A stretch of DNA of 64,000 nucleotides, taken from NCBI GenBank assembly GCA_016630955.3, contig CM049995.1:992001-1056000 (forward strand), read 5' to 3'. This stretch comes from Didymella arachidicola (Eukaryota > Ascomycota > Dothideomycetes > Pleosporales > Didymellaceae). Made by a program: the position numbers and the translations under genes. The notes under the pieces are model-generated. The model ran no database searches and was not told the origin of the DNA. It saw only the letters and a list, made by a program, of their open reading frames with translations. Shown here piece after piece: positions 12,808 through 24,189 of the stretch; position 1 is the stretch's first letter; every line of letters begins with the position of its first letter.

Positions 12808-15800
12808 TCAGTTCAACGCCATGAGCGCCTTGACTTTCTCGCGTTCAGCAAGGATGTCGGCTTGCAGTCTGCGTGTTTGGCGAAGAGCCTCGTCTTTCTC
12901 GAACTGTAGCTCAGCGACCTCGATTTGAGCAATGTTCATGCGTCCGACGACCTCTTCCATCTCGCGATCGGCGTCACGAAGAGCTCGCTCAAGTTCCCCG
13001 ACACGCTTCTCAAGAAGCTCTGTCTTGGTTGCTTCAGCCATGGTCATGGCGGGACCGCTTGAAGTCACATCAAGACGAGGCGATCGCTGCGAAAATACGG
13101 GCGACGACGGCATCTTGGGCGAGAAAGCTGATGGACTCAACAAGCCAGACTTTACGCGGCGCAGATGGCTGCTGTGACTCTCTTTCAAGGCTTGCACCTC
13201 AGTCTCGTGCTTGGCAATGGCCTCTTCAGACGACTGCTGAGCCATCATGACCTTGTCCTCAGCGGTCTTGAGACGTCGCTCCAGCTCGATGATCTGATCT
13301 GTTGACTTTTGTTGTTCTTGCTCTCCACGAGAGATAGCATCAGTCAGACGAGCTCGCAGTGAGCTGTTAGATTCAAGCTGTTGCTGAATTCTGTTAGACA
13401 GCTCGTCCATACGACCGGCAGCAGCGAACAGCTCGGTGCTTAGCTTCTGCTCCTTGCCAAGATGCTCGAGCTCAGATTTCTGTAGCTGCCGTGCTTGTTG
13501 GCGGTATTGCTCAGCCTCGCTCATAGCGAAGTCACGCTCTGCCTCGGCGTCAGAAATGCTACGCTTGAGCAGGTCGAGTGTCCTCTCTGCTTCAGCACCG
13601 GCGGCGCCTAGAGATTTGCCATCGCTGGACTCCAGCTGTTGGATGCGCGCAATCGAGAGAGCCTGCGTTGTCTGTAGCTCATTGTACGCTTTGTCAAGAG
13701 AAATGGGCTCGTTCTCCAGACGTATCTCGGGAATGGTGATGTCGTGCTCGCGGAGGAGTTCACGAAGCGAGCTTGTCTCTTGTTGTGCGCGATCAAGATC
13801 CATTCGAAGCCCACCGAGACCCTTCTCGCACTGCCACTTCTGCTCCAAAGCGTCGTCGGCGCGGCGTCGAAGCGCATCCACCTCTTGTCTAAGATCACCA
13901 ACCTCTCTATGGAACGCGGTCCGACGGGGTGTGAGGTTGAGTGCAGCGTCTCGTTCGGCTTCGAGCTCCTTGATGCGTTTCTGGAAATCTCTCTGTTGCA
14001 TCTCCTGGCGATGCAGAAGATGCTTCAGAGCTTTGTGGAGCGCATCACGCTGCTCTTCAAGCTCTTTCACCGGATTGCTGACAGTCGGTGTATCCGCAGG
14101 GGAGATATCGCCAGACCTGTTTTTGACAGAATTTGACCTCATCAACGAACCCCGCTTGGAATTGAATCCAGTGCTGCGAGCAAGTGAGTTAGACCGTGTT
14201 AAACCAACACGTAGGTTTGAGGGAGGGCCCTCGCTCTCCTCTTCTGCGATGGATTGGAAAGCCGGGTTGGCCAGTAGTGGCTGGCTTGTTTCCAGCTGCA
14301 ATTTGCGTTCGGCAGCAAGAGATTGGTTCTCATTCCGTAGCTGCTGTATCTCCTGTTGCATGCGGGTCGACTCAAAGACGAGTCTTTCCGTGTCGGCAGC
14401 CTCGACTTCTAGGATCTCGAGTCGCGAGCGCAACTGAGGCACCACCTGTTCTCGCAGTGTGTCGGCCTCGTTGCGGTGCTTCTCAAGTTCTTCGCGTAAA
14501 GCCGTCAATAGATCCTCGAAGTTCTCCTTGACCTGTCGTTCTTCAGCCAAACGTCTCTTGGCGTCCTCTAACGACATCGATAGGTCTTTCATGCGGGGAT
14601 CCTCAACAACGGATACTACCCTGGACTGATCGCTGACCTGGTCCTCGAGTTGTTGTACCTGCTCCTCCAGATCTCTTCGGCGCCTGAGCTCTTCCTGCAG
14701 CCGTTCAGCCATGCGCACCTTCAACGACGCGCGTTCTTGCTCAGCTTTGCGACGTTGTGTGTCTACTTCTTCCAGTTTGGCTTCAGGGTCGCTGATGGGG
14801 AATCTGATTGAGCTAATACCCGAATCCGAGTAGTAGTCGCTCGTCCTCCTATTATCTTGCGATGTGACCGAGGCATTTTCTGTTTTCCAGCGTTCAACCT
14901 CATCTTCCAGATCCATCTCCCGCTGGATTGAAGCAGCGAGCTCCGAGCTCACCTCGCGCAGTTCGCGCTCCAGCTCTTCGACGTGAGCATTCATCTGCGG
15001 CGACGACGAGAGAAGTGGTGTTCCGGGTACGTTGAAGTACGAAGACAATGAATTGGCTGCTGGAATGTCCAGTCCATTGGGTTTGTTCTTGGGGGGTATG
15101 CTCCCTTGTTTGTGCCGCGGAGAGTTGGTTGGGGACAATGAGAATGTTGTCGCCGGCGATTCGGCGCCATTAGGCTTCGACGAGTTCCAGCCAAAGAACA
15201 AAGTAAACCCGCCGCTCGGAGACTTGGGTTTGCCTTGCTGTGTGATATCTCGTGGTGCGTCGTCCTCGACACTGTAATAGTCGTCGGTAAAGTCTTCCGT
15301 AACGCCATCTAGCTTGATCTTCAGGTCTGGACCTGGCCGTGATTCTGAAGCATATAATGGCATATTGGGCATGGTAGGGGAGCGGGCGTGCGCCTTGATG
15401 TCTCCTACTCTCGTCGGTCGCAGTGGTTGTCCGTTGCTGAATGACCGCTCATGCCGTGGGGGAAATACAGTAGGGCTAAGGACCGTGACTGAGAGGGAGC
15501 TTTTGCGAGCCTCGAATGGCTTGGGCGCGGTCCCAGTGAGGGGAGTGCTTCCGTGCGGGTTGCTGCGACCATTGTTAGTAATTGACAGGCACGTAGAAGC
15601 CAACATGCTCACCTATCGAGGTTTCTCGGTACAAACAGACCCTCGTCGGTCAAGGGAGGCGAAAGGACGGAGCTATTAGGCGGATTATCTTTACTGGTGA
15701 TGCTGTTGGAGCGAAGGCTCAATTGAGAGAAGCGAGCGGCTGCAGGAGAGTCTGCCGGTAGGGGCTTGCGTCGGACCGGCGACTGGACGGCGATGGGGAC

Positions 15801-15950
15801 AGGCTGTGACGACGTCTGAGAGCGGAAGGCGGCGAAGGACTGAATGGCAATGGAAGCCAGCGTGGATGGCTTTTGGCGAGGCGGCGAGGCCTGAGCTTGT
15901 GTAGAAGGCGCGACCTCGCCAGGCGCTTGGGCGTCTTGCATTGTGTCCAT
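12808..15950 (-). CDS. Large fungal coiled-coil protein, 2 exons
   Basis: Exons complement(12808..15562, 15613..15950), joined across an intron with a TTACTAAC branch point, encode 1030 residues. The first ~300 residues are basic, Ser/Pro-rich and disordered, with many SP and TP sites that could be phosphorylated. From about residue 325 (VEELERELREVSSELAAS) to the end, long heptad-rich stretches alternate with Ser-rich breaks such as DYYSDSGISS and SNSLARSTG. No catalytic domain is visible. This pattern fits a cytoskeletal, septum or spindle-pole scaffold, or a transport tether, but I cannot assign a specific family. The upstream neighbour in the same orientation is cot1, a polarity kinase; any link between them is speculation. 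Confidence 0.75.
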
Positions 15951-17064
15951 CCTATGACCCGGGGGAGATCATTACTCTGCACAAATCGCGGGTCTAGACT
16001 GGGTGACCGAGTGAGCACTGCAAATCGTGACCGCTGCAAGAGGTGCTCGTAAAGGGGGAACTGTGACTGCCGAGCAGACCGCGCGATCAGGGCGAGGAGC
16101 ACTTGGAGGCCTCAGTGCGGATCGCGATGCTGGAATTGGTCGCTATCCACGCGCCCATCCGTTAGTCCCAGCCAGTGAATGCCAGCCTCGACGGAGCGTG
16201 GTTCGCGTAGCGCAAGTGGAGCGTGCCGCGCGCCAGGGGTGGTTCGCTGCAGGAACACTTTTCTGCCCGCCAATGAGCCGCAGCGCCGGGACAGAGAGAT
16301 GAGAGCGAGGCGAGCGGCGGAAAACAATCTTGGGATGAATTCGGGGTTTTGCAGTTGATTCGAGGACACGCAAGAAGCGCAGACTCGAGTGGATATCTGC
16401 TCCTCGCGCACTCCGACAGACGGTTGACATCACTCTTGATGCCTTAGCCTGCGGCGTTCGCTGTAGGGCAACGGTGAAACAGTTTCAGCAGCAGTTCGAA
16501 CACCTGCACAACGCTGACGGCCCTGCCAGCCTTCTCCCGCCTGCCTGCATGTGAAAGAAGTCCGTCCTGTCAATCACAATGTGTGCATAAACTTAATCGG
16601 AGTCTAGCCAGCGGATGGCTGCAGCGTGCTTGAGCTCTCTGTATCGTGCACTGCGGATGGCGCAAGCAATCTTCCTGTGACAGAAAATGGAGATGTGCCT
16701 GAGGCCGAGACCTTGATGCGGCAGGTGCGTTCCTGGCGAGCGGCAGGGGGTCTTCTGTGACTGTTGACAGATGAGGCTCGCTGCGGAGAACACGTCGGAC
16801 TGTCTGGCCGGGACGTCTCCGCTTCTGGACGAGCACAATCTTTGCGTAAGACGACGAGCCCCTGAACCGCAACCTCACTTTATCGACTCGTTGTCGAAGT
16901 GCAACGCTGCTGACTCGCCAAATCGCTGCTTCGTTATCGGCATCGACTCCGGCCCGTGCTTAGTTCGTCACTACCACGTGCATTATCCAGCGTACGACTG
17001 CAGAGCATCGGGCAATGAATGGGTCTACGAGCATCATATAATCTTACATCTTAAATTTCCAAAT
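15951..17064. promoter_or_regulatory. Divergent promoter region, coiled-coil gene / vps37
   Basis: 1.1 kb between divergent genes. Short ORFs on both strands lack resemblance to known proteins. A CACGTG-containing stretch lies at about 16975. Nothing else is recognised. Confidence 0.4.
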
Positions 17065-17890
17065 ATGGCTTTCCAGTCACCTCGCCACTCTCAGAGCTTC
17101 TACCAGCACGATGCTTCCACGCCTCCGCCTCCCCCACCAAAGCCCAATAATTCGAGCGGCACAGCGACGCCATCGACTGGACCTCCTTTACCACCACCAC
17201 CTGGACAACCGCAAGCTCACAATACCTCGCAATTAGCGTATCCTCAAAATGACTCTCAGGCCGATCCCTATCAGCTAGCTGTGCAACCCCCCGGTGCTGG
17301 TTGGTTGCCTGAATCTGTCAAAGACAAAGCGTATGATGGTCTCCAGATTGACACATGCCAGCTACTCATGTCCTAACAGCACAAAAGATCTACATGAGAT
17401 CTTGTCAACACCAAACTTGCAACGCGCTATCGTACATAACCCAGAGACAGCCCATGCCTCCCTTCAGGCATCTACAGCACCATTACAAGCACTTCTAGCA
17501 CAGAATGTCCGGCTCGCGGAATCTCTCAAACAGCTTGAAGCACATCTTAATCATCAGCGCGATGGCACACAGTCACGCTTACTTGCTCTTCGAGCTTTAG
17601 AACGTCAGTGGAAAGCTAAGCAAGCAGAGCAGGATGAAGCTCTGCGCGACTTCAGTCCGCCAGCGCTGTACCAACGCCTAAATGCTGCAGTAGGAGAGCA
17701 AGAAGCTTTGTGTCGAGGTCTGGAAGAGAGCTTCCTGGAAGGCGAGGGTGTTGGTGGCACTGATGCTGTTGCTAGTGAACGAGAGGTGATTGATTTCGTG
17801 AGACGGATAAGGGAAGGACGGAAGGTCGCCTACCTCAGAGCAGAGCGCAAAGAGAGGTGGGATGAAGGACGCGTTGGTGGATGGCGATGA
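17065..17890 (+). CDS. vps37: ESCRT-I subunit VPS37 (Mod(r) domain), 2 exons
   Basis: Exons 17065..17330 and 17380..17890 give 258 residues. The N-terminal ~85 residues are Pro-rich (TPPPPPPKP, PPLPPPPGQP) and end in GAGWLPESVKDK. The rest is an alpha-helical Mod(r)/VPS37 domain with the helix TKDLHEILSTPNLQRAIVHN and a C-terminal segment REVIDFVRRIREGRKVAYLR. The same order of proline-rich head and Mod(r) domain is found in other fungal VPS37 proteins. Family role: with Vps23, Vps28 and Mvb12 it forms ESCRT-I, which sorts ubiquitinated membrane proteins into multivesicular bodies. The reading frame is open further upstream, but the Met at 17065 is the one next to the conserved start. Confidence 0.85.
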
Positions 17891-18171
17891 GTCGTATCGC
17901 AATCATGATCTTACACTCATAGGGAAGAAAGTGCAAGTCAGCTGCTCCAAGCAAGCAGCAGTAGCAATGTCCCACCATGCCGGCAGGAACAACCAGGCAT
18001 GGTAAGAAGCTCTACCGGTCTATCGCACGTCCTCGAGCCGTGCCTGACCTCCATCGAAGCTCAACACCTCACTTGAGATCCGCCAACGATAGACCAGTCA
18101 CGTATTCGCTATCGTAACATACGCTTATCAGTATCAAAATCTTTATCACCGCAATTCGGTCACTTTTCAGT

Positions 18172-19078
18172 ATGCCGTTCTTATATCGAAATGACGCGGC
18201 TCTTTCGTTCACCAACCGCGTCGCTTTGAGCGTGGTGGAGCCCTTCGCTGATCAACTCGACTGGATCACAACTCTCGAACAACTTAACCGGAACCCAGCT
18301 GTCCAAGCTACGATCAATACTGAGCGCAACGCAGAACTCTTCAAAGAGGTACTACGTACGTGCACTCCACGACCCACATGCTGCAGCCCGTTGACTTTAA
18401 ATCAGACCTCATATGTTTAATTTGCTCAACCGATCATCTCCTGCCGCTTGAATACTTCATGATACACGACGTCGTCGTAGCGCACAATGGGCCAGTTTAC
18501 TGTCCTAACGACTTCGAGGCGCAGCTCGACCCATTCGACTATTTTACGGACTTGCACACGATCAAGGTCTCTTTTTACAACAGTGGGACACAAAAGTGGG
18601 TTGTTGTCAAAGAGAGTGCTTGCAGTCATTCTGACCCATGGCGAACAATGAACTGCCTTGTGCAGGAGCTACGAAAAGAGTTCCATCGGCGTAAGGGACC
18701 CAGCGTAGAGCCCATGCAGCTGCCCAATATCAGTCGTTATCGAGGCTCAAGAGGCGCAAGAAGGTCACGGAGGATGGGTAAGTACGAGATCATCAATATG
18801 GAGGCTCAACGCTAATTGTAATTCTAGCTTCGGCGTCAACAAACGGTCAGAACATAGCATCGACCAACGGCGCAAGAGACAACAGATCAAACTTAAATCC
18901 CGTTTATCAGACTGCTGCACAAAATGCTAGCCTGGAGGTCGCCGATGGATCAGATTCTGCACCTTCCAACCCTTTCAGGGCTGATCTTACGCACCGCAAA
19001 GACAGCGTGCAGCCAACATATTCGTTTGGAGATGAGAACACAAAGAGGGATCTCGCGCAGATTTGGCGACAGCACTAG
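18172..19078 (+). CDS. Hypothetical protein, 3 exons
   Basis: I do not recognise this protein. Exons 18172..18355, 18406..18777 and 18828..19078 keep frame with GT/AG introns of about 50 nt and give 268 residues. The N-terminal half is folded-looking (for example PLEYFMIHDVVVAHNGPVY and HTIKVSFYNSGTQKWVVVKE). A basic linker follows (SRYRGSRGARRSRRM), then a Ser/Asn-rich tail ending in KRDLAQIWRQH. The third exon is inferred only from splice signals and open frame; without it the gene stops at 18815. No signal peptide or membrane helix is seen. It may be a lineage-restricted gene. Confidence 0.55.
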
Positions 19079-19381
19079 AGGGCCGATAGTGACGCATAAG
19101 CAGGTGGGTTGCTAGGCAAGGTTCAAGGATGTCTATAGTCTTGTACCAATAGACCGGTGATTCTCATACCGTGGCTCTTGACGGTGTTCTTGTTGAAGTA
19201 GCCTGTCACTCTCGGTCGGAGGCTCTCCTTTACGTTGCAACAAAAGCCGAATACAATAGCAGGGCTCTGCTCTAACCAATAGAGGATTTATCCGCTGCCA
19301 TACGATTTCCGTGTAAGCGTAGGATAACCCTGATCTTTCTGGAAACCTAATGATCCTTTCCGACCTTTCTAATGTGGAAGG

Positions 19382-19399
19382 CTCCGTTTGACAACGGAG
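19382..19399. promoter_or_regulatory. Inverted repeat CTCCGTT-N4-AACGGAG
   Basis: Two perfect 7-base arms (CTCCGTT and AACGGAG) are separated by TGAC, so CCG and CGG triplets are 8 bases apart in mirror order. Zn2Cys6 fungal regulators bind paired CGG triplets, which makes this a possible operator for the oxidoreductase gene 375 bp downstream. It could also be chance. Confidence 0.3.
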
Positions 19400-19633
19400 A
19401 CTTGTCCGGAGACTTTCTCAAGCTGGAAACCAAAAATTCCTCTGCCCACGCGCCACCCCTTAGCTGTCGGTGACATAACATGTGGCTATGGCATTAGCTC
19501 GCATGGCCCAATGAAAGAGGTTGCAAACGGTGCACAATGCTGGTGCAGTTCCTTCCTACAGCCCCTGAAGTATCCGACATCCTATAGTACTCACATAGCG
19601 AAAGTCTCCAGATGCAAGATGACTCCGCACAGA

Positions 19634-19639
19634 TATAAA
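19634..19639 (+). promoter_or_regulatory. Candidate TATA box
   Basis: TATAAA lies 137 bp upstream of the ATG at 19776, a plausible distance for a fungal promoter with a short leader. Confidence 0.35.
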
Positions 19640-19775
19640 GAGCGTTGAAGTCTCTATATCAGATGAATGCATACAGGAATGGCATTTGCAAGTAAAAGTA
19701 CAGCGTCAAAAAATTGAGAGTCCTCTCGATTTCATCACACCCTTCAGCTTGTCACAACGCCGCACAATCGCAACC

Positions 19776-20813
19776 ATGATTGCAGTACGACCACACATAT
19801 TCGATGCGTTGATCATCGGGGCTGGACCCGCCGGACTCAACGCTGCCCTCGTCTTTGCACGCACCCGTGGCACGGCCCTCGTTTTCGACTCGCGCGAATA
19901 CCGCAACGAAGGCATCAAACACATGCACACTGTCGCCTCACGAGACCATCAAGAACCCTACAGCTTCCGCCAGACAGCCCGTGAACAAATCGAGTCCCGT
20001 TACGAGACAGTCTGGTTCCAGCAAGCCACCATCACCCACGCGTCCAAGAAGTCAATCGGCGAAGAGAAGTGCGACGGCTTCGAGGTCAAAGACAGTTCGG
20101 ACAAGACGTACATGGGCCGAAAGCTGATCCTCGCAACCGGAAGCAAAGACATCCTCCCAGACATTCCCGGGTACGCGGAGAACTGGCCAAGCCACATTTA
20201 CCAATGCCTTGCGTGCGACGGCTTCGAACAGCGCGGCACTCCCATCGGCATCCTGACCTTCAACCACCCAAGTCAGAGCCACTACGTGCAGATGGCGAAA
20301 GCGTTCGACGACAGAATCACAATCTTCAGCAACGGCCCTATTCCTGGTGATGAGCCGGTGCAGAGCGCGCTGAAAGTGGCAAAAGAATTTGGCGCGAACG
20401 TGGATGAGCGCAAGATCGTGCGCCTGGTCAACAACGGACCAAGCCACACGGACGGTGTGACGATTGTATTCGAGACCGGTGAGCCCGCCATGCTGGGGTT
20501 CATTGCGCATCGGCCGCCGACGGTGAATAGAGCGCAGCATCTTATCGAGCAGCTTGGTGTTGAGACGGTGGATGCGAGTTTGGGTGGGCATGTCAAGATC
20601 ACGAATTCTATGTTCAATGAGACGAGTGTTAGGGGTGTGTTTGCGGCGGGCGATACGATGGTTATGATGAAGCAGGCTGCGATTGCGATGGCGGAGGGGC
20701 TCAAGGCGGCGGCCGGCGCGGGGATGCAGATTGCGCAGGAGAAGGCTGAAGTTGTGGTGAGAGGTTTTGAGGCGAAGACCGAGGAGATTGGGAATGGACC
20801 TATGGTGTCGTAG
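19776..20813 (+). CDS. Thioredoxin reductase-like FAD disulfide oxidoreductase (GliT-like)
   Basis: An intronless 345-residue protein. The FAD-binding Rossmann motif DALIIGAGPAGLNAA lies at the N-terminus, followed by KHMHTVASRDH, typical of the GliT-like group. The redox-active pair is CLACDG, a CxxC in the thioredoxin-reductase position. The FAD-closing motif is GVFAAGDTMVMMKQAAIAMAEG. The second dinucleotide motif is degenerate (IGILTFNHPS), as expected in this group, whose characterised members act as disulfide oxidases on small metabolites such as gliotoxin. No non-ribosomal peptide synthase or other dithiol gene is adjacent, so the substrate is unknown. The frame extends upstream to 19686, but ACCATGA at 19776 is the better start. 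Confidence 0.82.
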   Translation: MIAVRPHIFDALIIGAGPAGLNAALVFARTRGTALVFDSREYRNEGIKHMHTVASRDHQEPYSFRQTAREQIESRYETVWFQQATITHASKKSIGEEKCDGFEVKDSSDKTYMGRKLILATGSKDILPDIPGYAENWPSHIYQCLACDGFEQRGTPIGILTFNHPSQSHYVQMAKAFDDRITIFSNGPIPGDEPVQSALKVAKEFGANVDERKIVRLVNNGPSHTDGVTIVFETGEPAMLGFIAHRPPTVNRAQHLIEQLGVETVDASLGGHVKITNSMFNETSVRGVFAAGDTMVMMKQAAIAMAEGLKAAAGAGMQIAQEKAEVVVRGFEAKTEEIGNGPMVS

Positions 20814-21040
20814 GAGCTAGTTGAGAGTCAGTATAACGAGTAGGGGAGTGCCAGCGTATCGACCTCTAAGGACAGTGTGATCACAGTCTGAAAGCGCTTG
20901 ATGTGATGCTTGAAGATCTCAAGATAGTACTCGACTCATCATATACTACGATGCCATCCAATCATCCTTGTTATGTAAATGCCAATGGTATGCCTGCCCA
21001 AACGCCACGCTAAATGTACAACAGTAAGCCATGTCGGTTC

Positions 21041-21892
21041 TTACAACTTGACCTTCTTCACCGGCTTCTCGTCACTGCCCTCTTTCTTCCGCTTGAAAAT
21101 ACTTTGACTCTTCATTTGTCCAAGACCAGCCTTATTTGGTGGTGCTGCCTTCGCCTTCAAGCCAAAGCTCAGCTTCACCGGCGCAGCAGCAGCAGGAGCC
21201 TCGCTCTCCTTCTTCTCTTCTTCGACAGATGAAGCAGACGTCTCTGCTGTTGGCGAATCACCTTCGGCAGGTGGTGTGGGTTCTTGCTTCACTGCCGCCG
21301 CCGCGGCCCTTTTCGCCTCGATCGCCTTCTTAGCCTCGGCCTCCTCGGCTGCGCGCTTGGCCATCCTCTTGAGCATCTTGTCCTCGCCAGCGCCGCTTCG
21401 CGCTTCGGCAGCTTCTTGCTCGGCAATCTCCTGTTTGCGCTGTGTGGCCGCAAGACTGGTATCTCTCCATGCGATCATCAAGCCGTCCTTCTCATCCTCT
21501 TTGACATGGACAATGCCCTCGCGGCCAAGATGCTTGACAAACTCCGTCAGACTCGGCCACTTGGTCGCATTCATGTGAACGTGTTCCTTGTCGCGGATGT
21601 ATTCATTGTAAAACTTGTTCGACGATATCCATTTCTCGTTGTGTGCGGTACGGAGGAGGGAAACAAAGTCGCGCTGGAAGTCGTTGCTGAACTGGTTGAT
21701 GAACTTGCGCGGGTCTTCGCCGACGACCTGCATTTGGCGCACGTGAGACTCGGATTGTACGTGGCATTTGAAGCCGTTGGCGTCGCGGCATTGCTTCTGG
21801 CAAATTTCGCACCACCAGCGCAGCCGTTGTAGGCCCTTCGACTTCATCTTGTTGCCGATCCATTTCGAGCTGCCGACTTCTGCTTTACCCAT
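21041..21892 (-). CDS. KIN17-like zinc finger protein
   Basis: A single-exon gene of 283 residues. The N-terminus carries a C2H2 zinc finger (CEICQKQCRDANGFKCH with a second His in SESH). The KIN17 winged-helix-like middle domain follows, with NKFYNEYIRDKEHVHMNATK and WPSLTEFVKHLGREGIV. The C-terminal third is a charged Ala/Glu/Lys helix ending in basic nuclear-localisation-like sequence (FKRKKEGSDEKPVKKVKL). It is shorter than animal KIN17 and lacks the C-terminal KOW region. Family members bind curved DNA and RNA and have been tied to replication, repair and splicing. The start MGKAEVGSSKWIGNKMKSKG matches the family N-terminus. Confidence 0.88.
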   Translation of the reverse strand: MGKAEVGSSKWIGNKMKSKGLQRLRWWCEICQKQCRDANGFKCHVQSESHVRQMQVVGEDPRKFINQFSNDFQRDFVSLLRTAHNEKWISSNKFYNEYIRDKEHVHMNATKWPSLTEFVKHLGREGIVHVKEDEKDGLMIAWRDTSLAATQRKQEIAEQEAAEARSGAGEDKMLKRMAKRAAEEAEAKKAIEAKRAAAAAVKQEPTPPAEGDSPTAETSASSVEEEKKESEAPAAAAPVKLSFGLKAKAAPPNKAGLGQMKSQSIFKRKKEGSDEKPVKKVKL

Positions 21893-22160
21893 GGTGGATG
21901 TGCGCGATTGCTATCGAGTTTTGAGGAGGTGTAGTTGGTATGTCGCGGGTGTGCCGAGTGATGTGAGGTTTATAGTGCAAGAGTGCGGTTGGGGGTTGCG
22001 CGGGCGCATGTTGTTAGGGCTGAACTAGTCAGCAACGCCACCACGCTAGTTGGTGGGATTGACCCTTCAACGCCTCAGGCCATGGACGAGCTCGCCATTT
22101 GGGACTGTCAATATCAAAAGGTGAACGTTATGGTGGGTTCAACCACAAAATATGTAGTTT

Positions 22161-24189
22161 CTATGTACATCTTATGCTTCCGTCCTTGATGCCCTCCCAT
22201 TCTTTCCTTCCGTACGGCTGATAGCGATCACTGTTTGGTGGAAGCCAGTATAGCTTGTCACCACCTGACACCTTGTCCACATCTATGCCCTCTGCCTTCA
22301 GCCTGCCCTTCTGAATCTTCATCGTCCCAGTGTACTCCAAAGCAGGGGTCATTCTCAGGAAGAGCGGCACTGCGTAGCCAGGCAAGACAGCTCGAGCATG
22401 CTTCGCCAGGGCATGGAAGTCGAACGTCGACTCCGTGACACCTTCCGCCATCACTATCGACGCGGCGCCCGCTCGACCATCATAGCCCGGAACCTGTACG
22501 CCGTAGACGTTGGTCTCTGCGATCTGTGGGAACTTGCCAAGCATATCGGCAACCTCGTTGGTTGAGACGTTCTCTGATTTCCAGCGGAATGTATCGCCCA
22601 GCCTGTCGACAAAGAAGACACGGCCGTCGCTATCCTGCCGCATCATGTCGCCGGATTTGAACCACCTGGACAAGTTTAGTCACCGCTCTTGATCGTTGTA
22701 CGCTTTGGGTTCACATATCCCCCTTCTGGAAGACGTCTCTTATCCTCCTGTTCTCGGTCGCGGCGTCGTTATTGTAGTATCTCGGGACGCTTGGTAAAGT
22801 CTCTGGTGTCAAACGATGTAACACCTGCCCTGGCTCATTCGTGCCACACCTTATCGCAAAGCCGTTCTCATCGCGCATGATATCCTCCGTGTCGACGTCC
22901 ATTTTCACTCTGACCTCTTCGTCGTTGAACTTCCAACTCCAAATCAGGCCTCGAAGTCCGATTGCATGCGCGGTGAATGGACCTGCATTACGATTAAAGG
23001 TTGTACCGAGTCCATCAGTGGCTGCATAAAGCTCATTGATGATCGGGATGTTGAATCGTTCACGGAACGGCTCCCACACATCAGGGCGCATGCCATTGCC
23101 CCATGCCACCTGGACGTTGTGTTTGCGCTCGTATAGGTTCGGGGGTCCGTTGAGTAAGTACCTGCATAACTCTCCCACGTACTGGATATGGTTTGCGCCT
23201 GACGCTGAGACCTCAGGCCAGAATGTCTTGTGGGAAAATCTGCGCCCAAGCACTACCGTACTACCTGCATGTATGCTTGGTGACACGCACAACCCGTGTG
23301 CTGCGCCGTGATAAAGCGGCATGCATGTGTACATTTTATCACCAGGCTTCAGGCCCAAATACTTCGCAGTCATGTACCCTACGAGAAGCTCACGCCCTGT
23401 ACTCATGACAACACCTTTTGGCAGTCCAGTCGTCCCGGACGTATATATCAATCCACGTACCGACTCGATGGGAATACTCTCGCGACGTGTCTCAGGTATT
23501 AGTGTGCTATCAGGAAGCGAAGCAATGAACGATGGGTCGTAGTAGTGAATCGTCACGCCGAGGTCTTGGAGCTCAGTTCGACTGGCTTCGACGTTACTTT
23601 TGACATCAACGTCCGCGATGAGGTGCTTTGCCTGACATAGCTAGGCAGAATGTCAGCTGCGAATTGGATCCTAAGGGCTGATACGCACCTTTGTGCAGTG
23701 CACAAGTCCGGTCCCAGTTAGGTTCCAATTGATGTAGCTTATGGTGGCTCCGATTGCGTCTAGTGCAAACCAGAGCATCAGATACTCGGGGCTGTTCCCA
23801 CCATCGATGGCGACCACTTCCCCAATTTGTATACCCAGATCGTTCATGAGCCAGTTGCCCACTCTGGTGATTGCCTCGAAGAACTGCCTATACGTCCATG
23901 TCTTGCCCTCAAAGATCAAGAATGGGTGGTTCGGTCGATTACGCAGAGCTTGGTCTTCCAGAATATGATATGTGAGGACTCGCTTCTTCATCACCCTCTC
24001 AGTCATGAAGTCGAGGACATCCTGTGACGCAAGTCCACCACGAGCATGCTTGAGGTCGTGTACGATGTGAAATTTGGCGTTGAGGTAGGCAGCGAGGGCT
24101 GCTGTGCCGGCTGCTCCGGCAGCAATTACTGGAAGTGTGGTCAGCTCGTCTCTGCGCTTTACTTGTGCCTCATGAGACTTACATGCCAT
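22161..24189 (-). CDS. fat1: Very-long-chain acyl-CoA synthetase / fatty acid transporter (FAT1/FATP), 4 exons
   Basis: Exons complement(22161..22665, 22715..23640, 23689..24128, 24183..24189) keep frame and give 625 residues. The first exon is only 7 nt (ATGGCAT); it joins across a 54-nt intron to a hydrophobic N-terminus LIAAGAAGTAALAAYLNAKF. If the intron is ignored, a 172-residue first ORF starting MACKSHEAQ appears instead. The AMP-binding core is visible as LIYTSGTTGLPKGVV. The FATP signature reads FVDRLGDTFRWKSENVSTNE. Family role: ATP-dependent activation of long and very long fatty acids, coupled to their uptake, at the ER, peroxisome or plasma membrane. The C-terminus (GSIRCT) is not a peroxisomal PTS1 signal. 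Confidence 0.88.

Larger units (their letters stand above)
19079..19775. promoter_or_regulatory. Upstream region of the oxidoreductase gene
   Basis: About 700 bp. It contains a 7-bp perfect inverted repeat at 19382-19399 and a TATAAA at 19634-19639, listed separately. No ORF of interest is seen. Confidence 0.4.

Noticed and set aside
13436..14437. 333-codon plus-strand Ser/Arg/Cys-rich ORF
   Set aside because: Antisense shadow of the coiled-coil gene; coiled-coil codons read backwards give Ser- and Arg-rich frames.
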